From CAYVBE01 sp964448935 (GTDB taxonomy: Bacteria > Planctomycetota > Brocadiia > SM23-32), in the NCBI GenBank assembly GCA_964448935.1, contig CAYVBE010000020.1:1-33335 (forward strand): 33,335 bases of DNA, read 5' to 3'. A program made the translations under genes and the position numbers. A model generated the notes under the pieces. The model searched no databases. It was not told where the DNA came from and saw nothing but the letters and a program-made list of their open reading frames with translations. Positions 32,979 to 33,335 of this stretch are shown piece by piece. Each line of letters begins with the position of its first letter. The stretch's first letter is position 1.

Positions 32979-33203
32979 TCAGTCAAAACCCAGCCGGTCC
33001 AGAACCGCCCGGGCCTCTTCGGCATCCTCCTCGCGCACCTGGAATGAGACGATGGCCATTCCGTCTATGGGGTAGGTGGTGGAGACGATGTCATTCACGG
33101 CGCTGAACGGGATTTCCGCCTCTCGCAGCACCATCTTTACCACCGCCACACGGCTCTGGCTGTCCGTCTCGTAGATTGTGACCAGTTCTTCTTCGTCTTT
33201 CAC
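32979..33203 (-). CDS. DUF2007-like putative signal-transducing protein
   Basis: The 74-residue product has the pattern of DUF2007 proteins: an N-terminal strand (LVTIYETDSQSRVAVVKMVLREAEIPF) and a C-terminal VREEDAEEARAVLDRLGF helix. The fold is a small ferredoxin-like alpha/beta. The function is not established. The start is GTG at 33203 with GGGGA about 4 nt upstream. It is convergent with nrdJ, 14 nt apart. Confidence 0.78.
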   Translation of the reverse strand: MKDEEELVTIYETDSQSRVAVVKMVLREAEIPFSAVNDIVSTTYPIDGMAIVSFQVREEDAEEARAVLDRLGFD

Positions 33204-33220
33204 GTAGTCCCCACAAGCAA

Positions 33221-33257
33221 GAAGCGCTGCCGCGTCCCTTCCCCGCGGCAGCGCTTC
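33221..33257 (-). terminator. strong GC-rich hairpin, possible terminator
   Basis: A perfect 14-bp inverted repeat (33221-33234 and 33244-33257, arms beginning GAAGCGCTGCCGCG) with a 9-nt loop. On the minus strand it is followed by TTGCTTG, not a clean T-run. It could end a minus-strand gene lying right of the window, upstream of the DUF2007-like gene. The 33258-33335 end shows nothing recognisable. Confidence 0.35.
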
Positions 33258-33335
33258 GAAACGGCTATGTGCTGAGAGTTAGCTAGTCCCAGTACAAGCG
33301 TAATAAAATCCGCGAAAAGGGTGAAAACGCATAGA

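Noticed and set aside
1..33335. CRISPR arrays, insertion sequences, prophage
   Set aside because: No regularly spaced repeats, transposase, integrase or phage-type genes were found.

Overview
This window looks like a chromosomal segment of a free-living, probably Gram-negative bacterium with a GC-rich genome. No marker gene fixes the phylum. Several features together fit the Planctomycetota/PVC-type or neighbouring environmental lineages: an RfaH/UpxY-like NusG paralogue heading a glycan cluster, a secreted heparinase II/III-family protein, a B12-dependent class II ribonucleotide reductase, pyruvate phosphate dikinase, small zinc-ribbon proteins and a DUF2007-like protein. This placement is an inference. 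No phage, insertion sequence, plasmid or CRISPR signal was seen.

Region A (about 1-13270, all minus strand) is a surface-polysaccharide cluster that probably makes a sulfated glycan. It reads from a consensus-like sigma70 promoter at 13242-13270, through a leader of about 260 nt, into a specialised NusG paralogue. After that come an FmdB-type zinc-ribbon protein, UDP-glucuronate decarboxylase, CysQ (PAP phosphatase), a fused ATP sulfurylase/APS kinase, a flippase-type ABC transporter, a divergent sulfotransferase, a two-cluster Fe-S protein of the F420-hydrogenase beta family, a typical sulfotransferase, a polysaccharide pyruvyl transferase, a glycosyltransferase and an FkbM methyltransferase. 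The cluster therefore carries its own PAPS-making (Sat-CysC), PAPS-using (two sulfotransferases) and PAP-disposing (CysQ) enzymes. It probably continues left of the window.

Region B (13610-21526, minus strand) is housekeeping. It holds the fatty-acid/phospholipid operon rpmF-plsX-fabH-fabD-fabG-acpP-fabF, a family-4 glycosyltransferase, a YjbQ-family protein and tRNA-Pro(GGG). A strong promoter precedes rpmF and a second one precedes acpP.

Region C (21527-33335, both strands) holds a secreted heparinase II/III-like lyase with a C-terminal carbohydrate-binding-like domain, an aldo/keto reductase, and a zinc-ribbon polytopic membrane protein with its own near-consensus promoter. Next is pyruvate phosphate dikinase with an unusual coiled-coil insertion, followed by an intrinsic terminator. 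The window then ends with the operon lipoprotein-tsaB-usp-nrdJ, read from a promoter with a perfect -10 box, and a convergent DUF2007-like gene.

Many starts in this window are GTG or TTG with good Shine-Dalgarno sequences, so several genes are called shorter here than their longest open frame. One gene, the F420-hydrogenase-beta-like one, must start upstream of its first GTG, and only CTG codons are available there.
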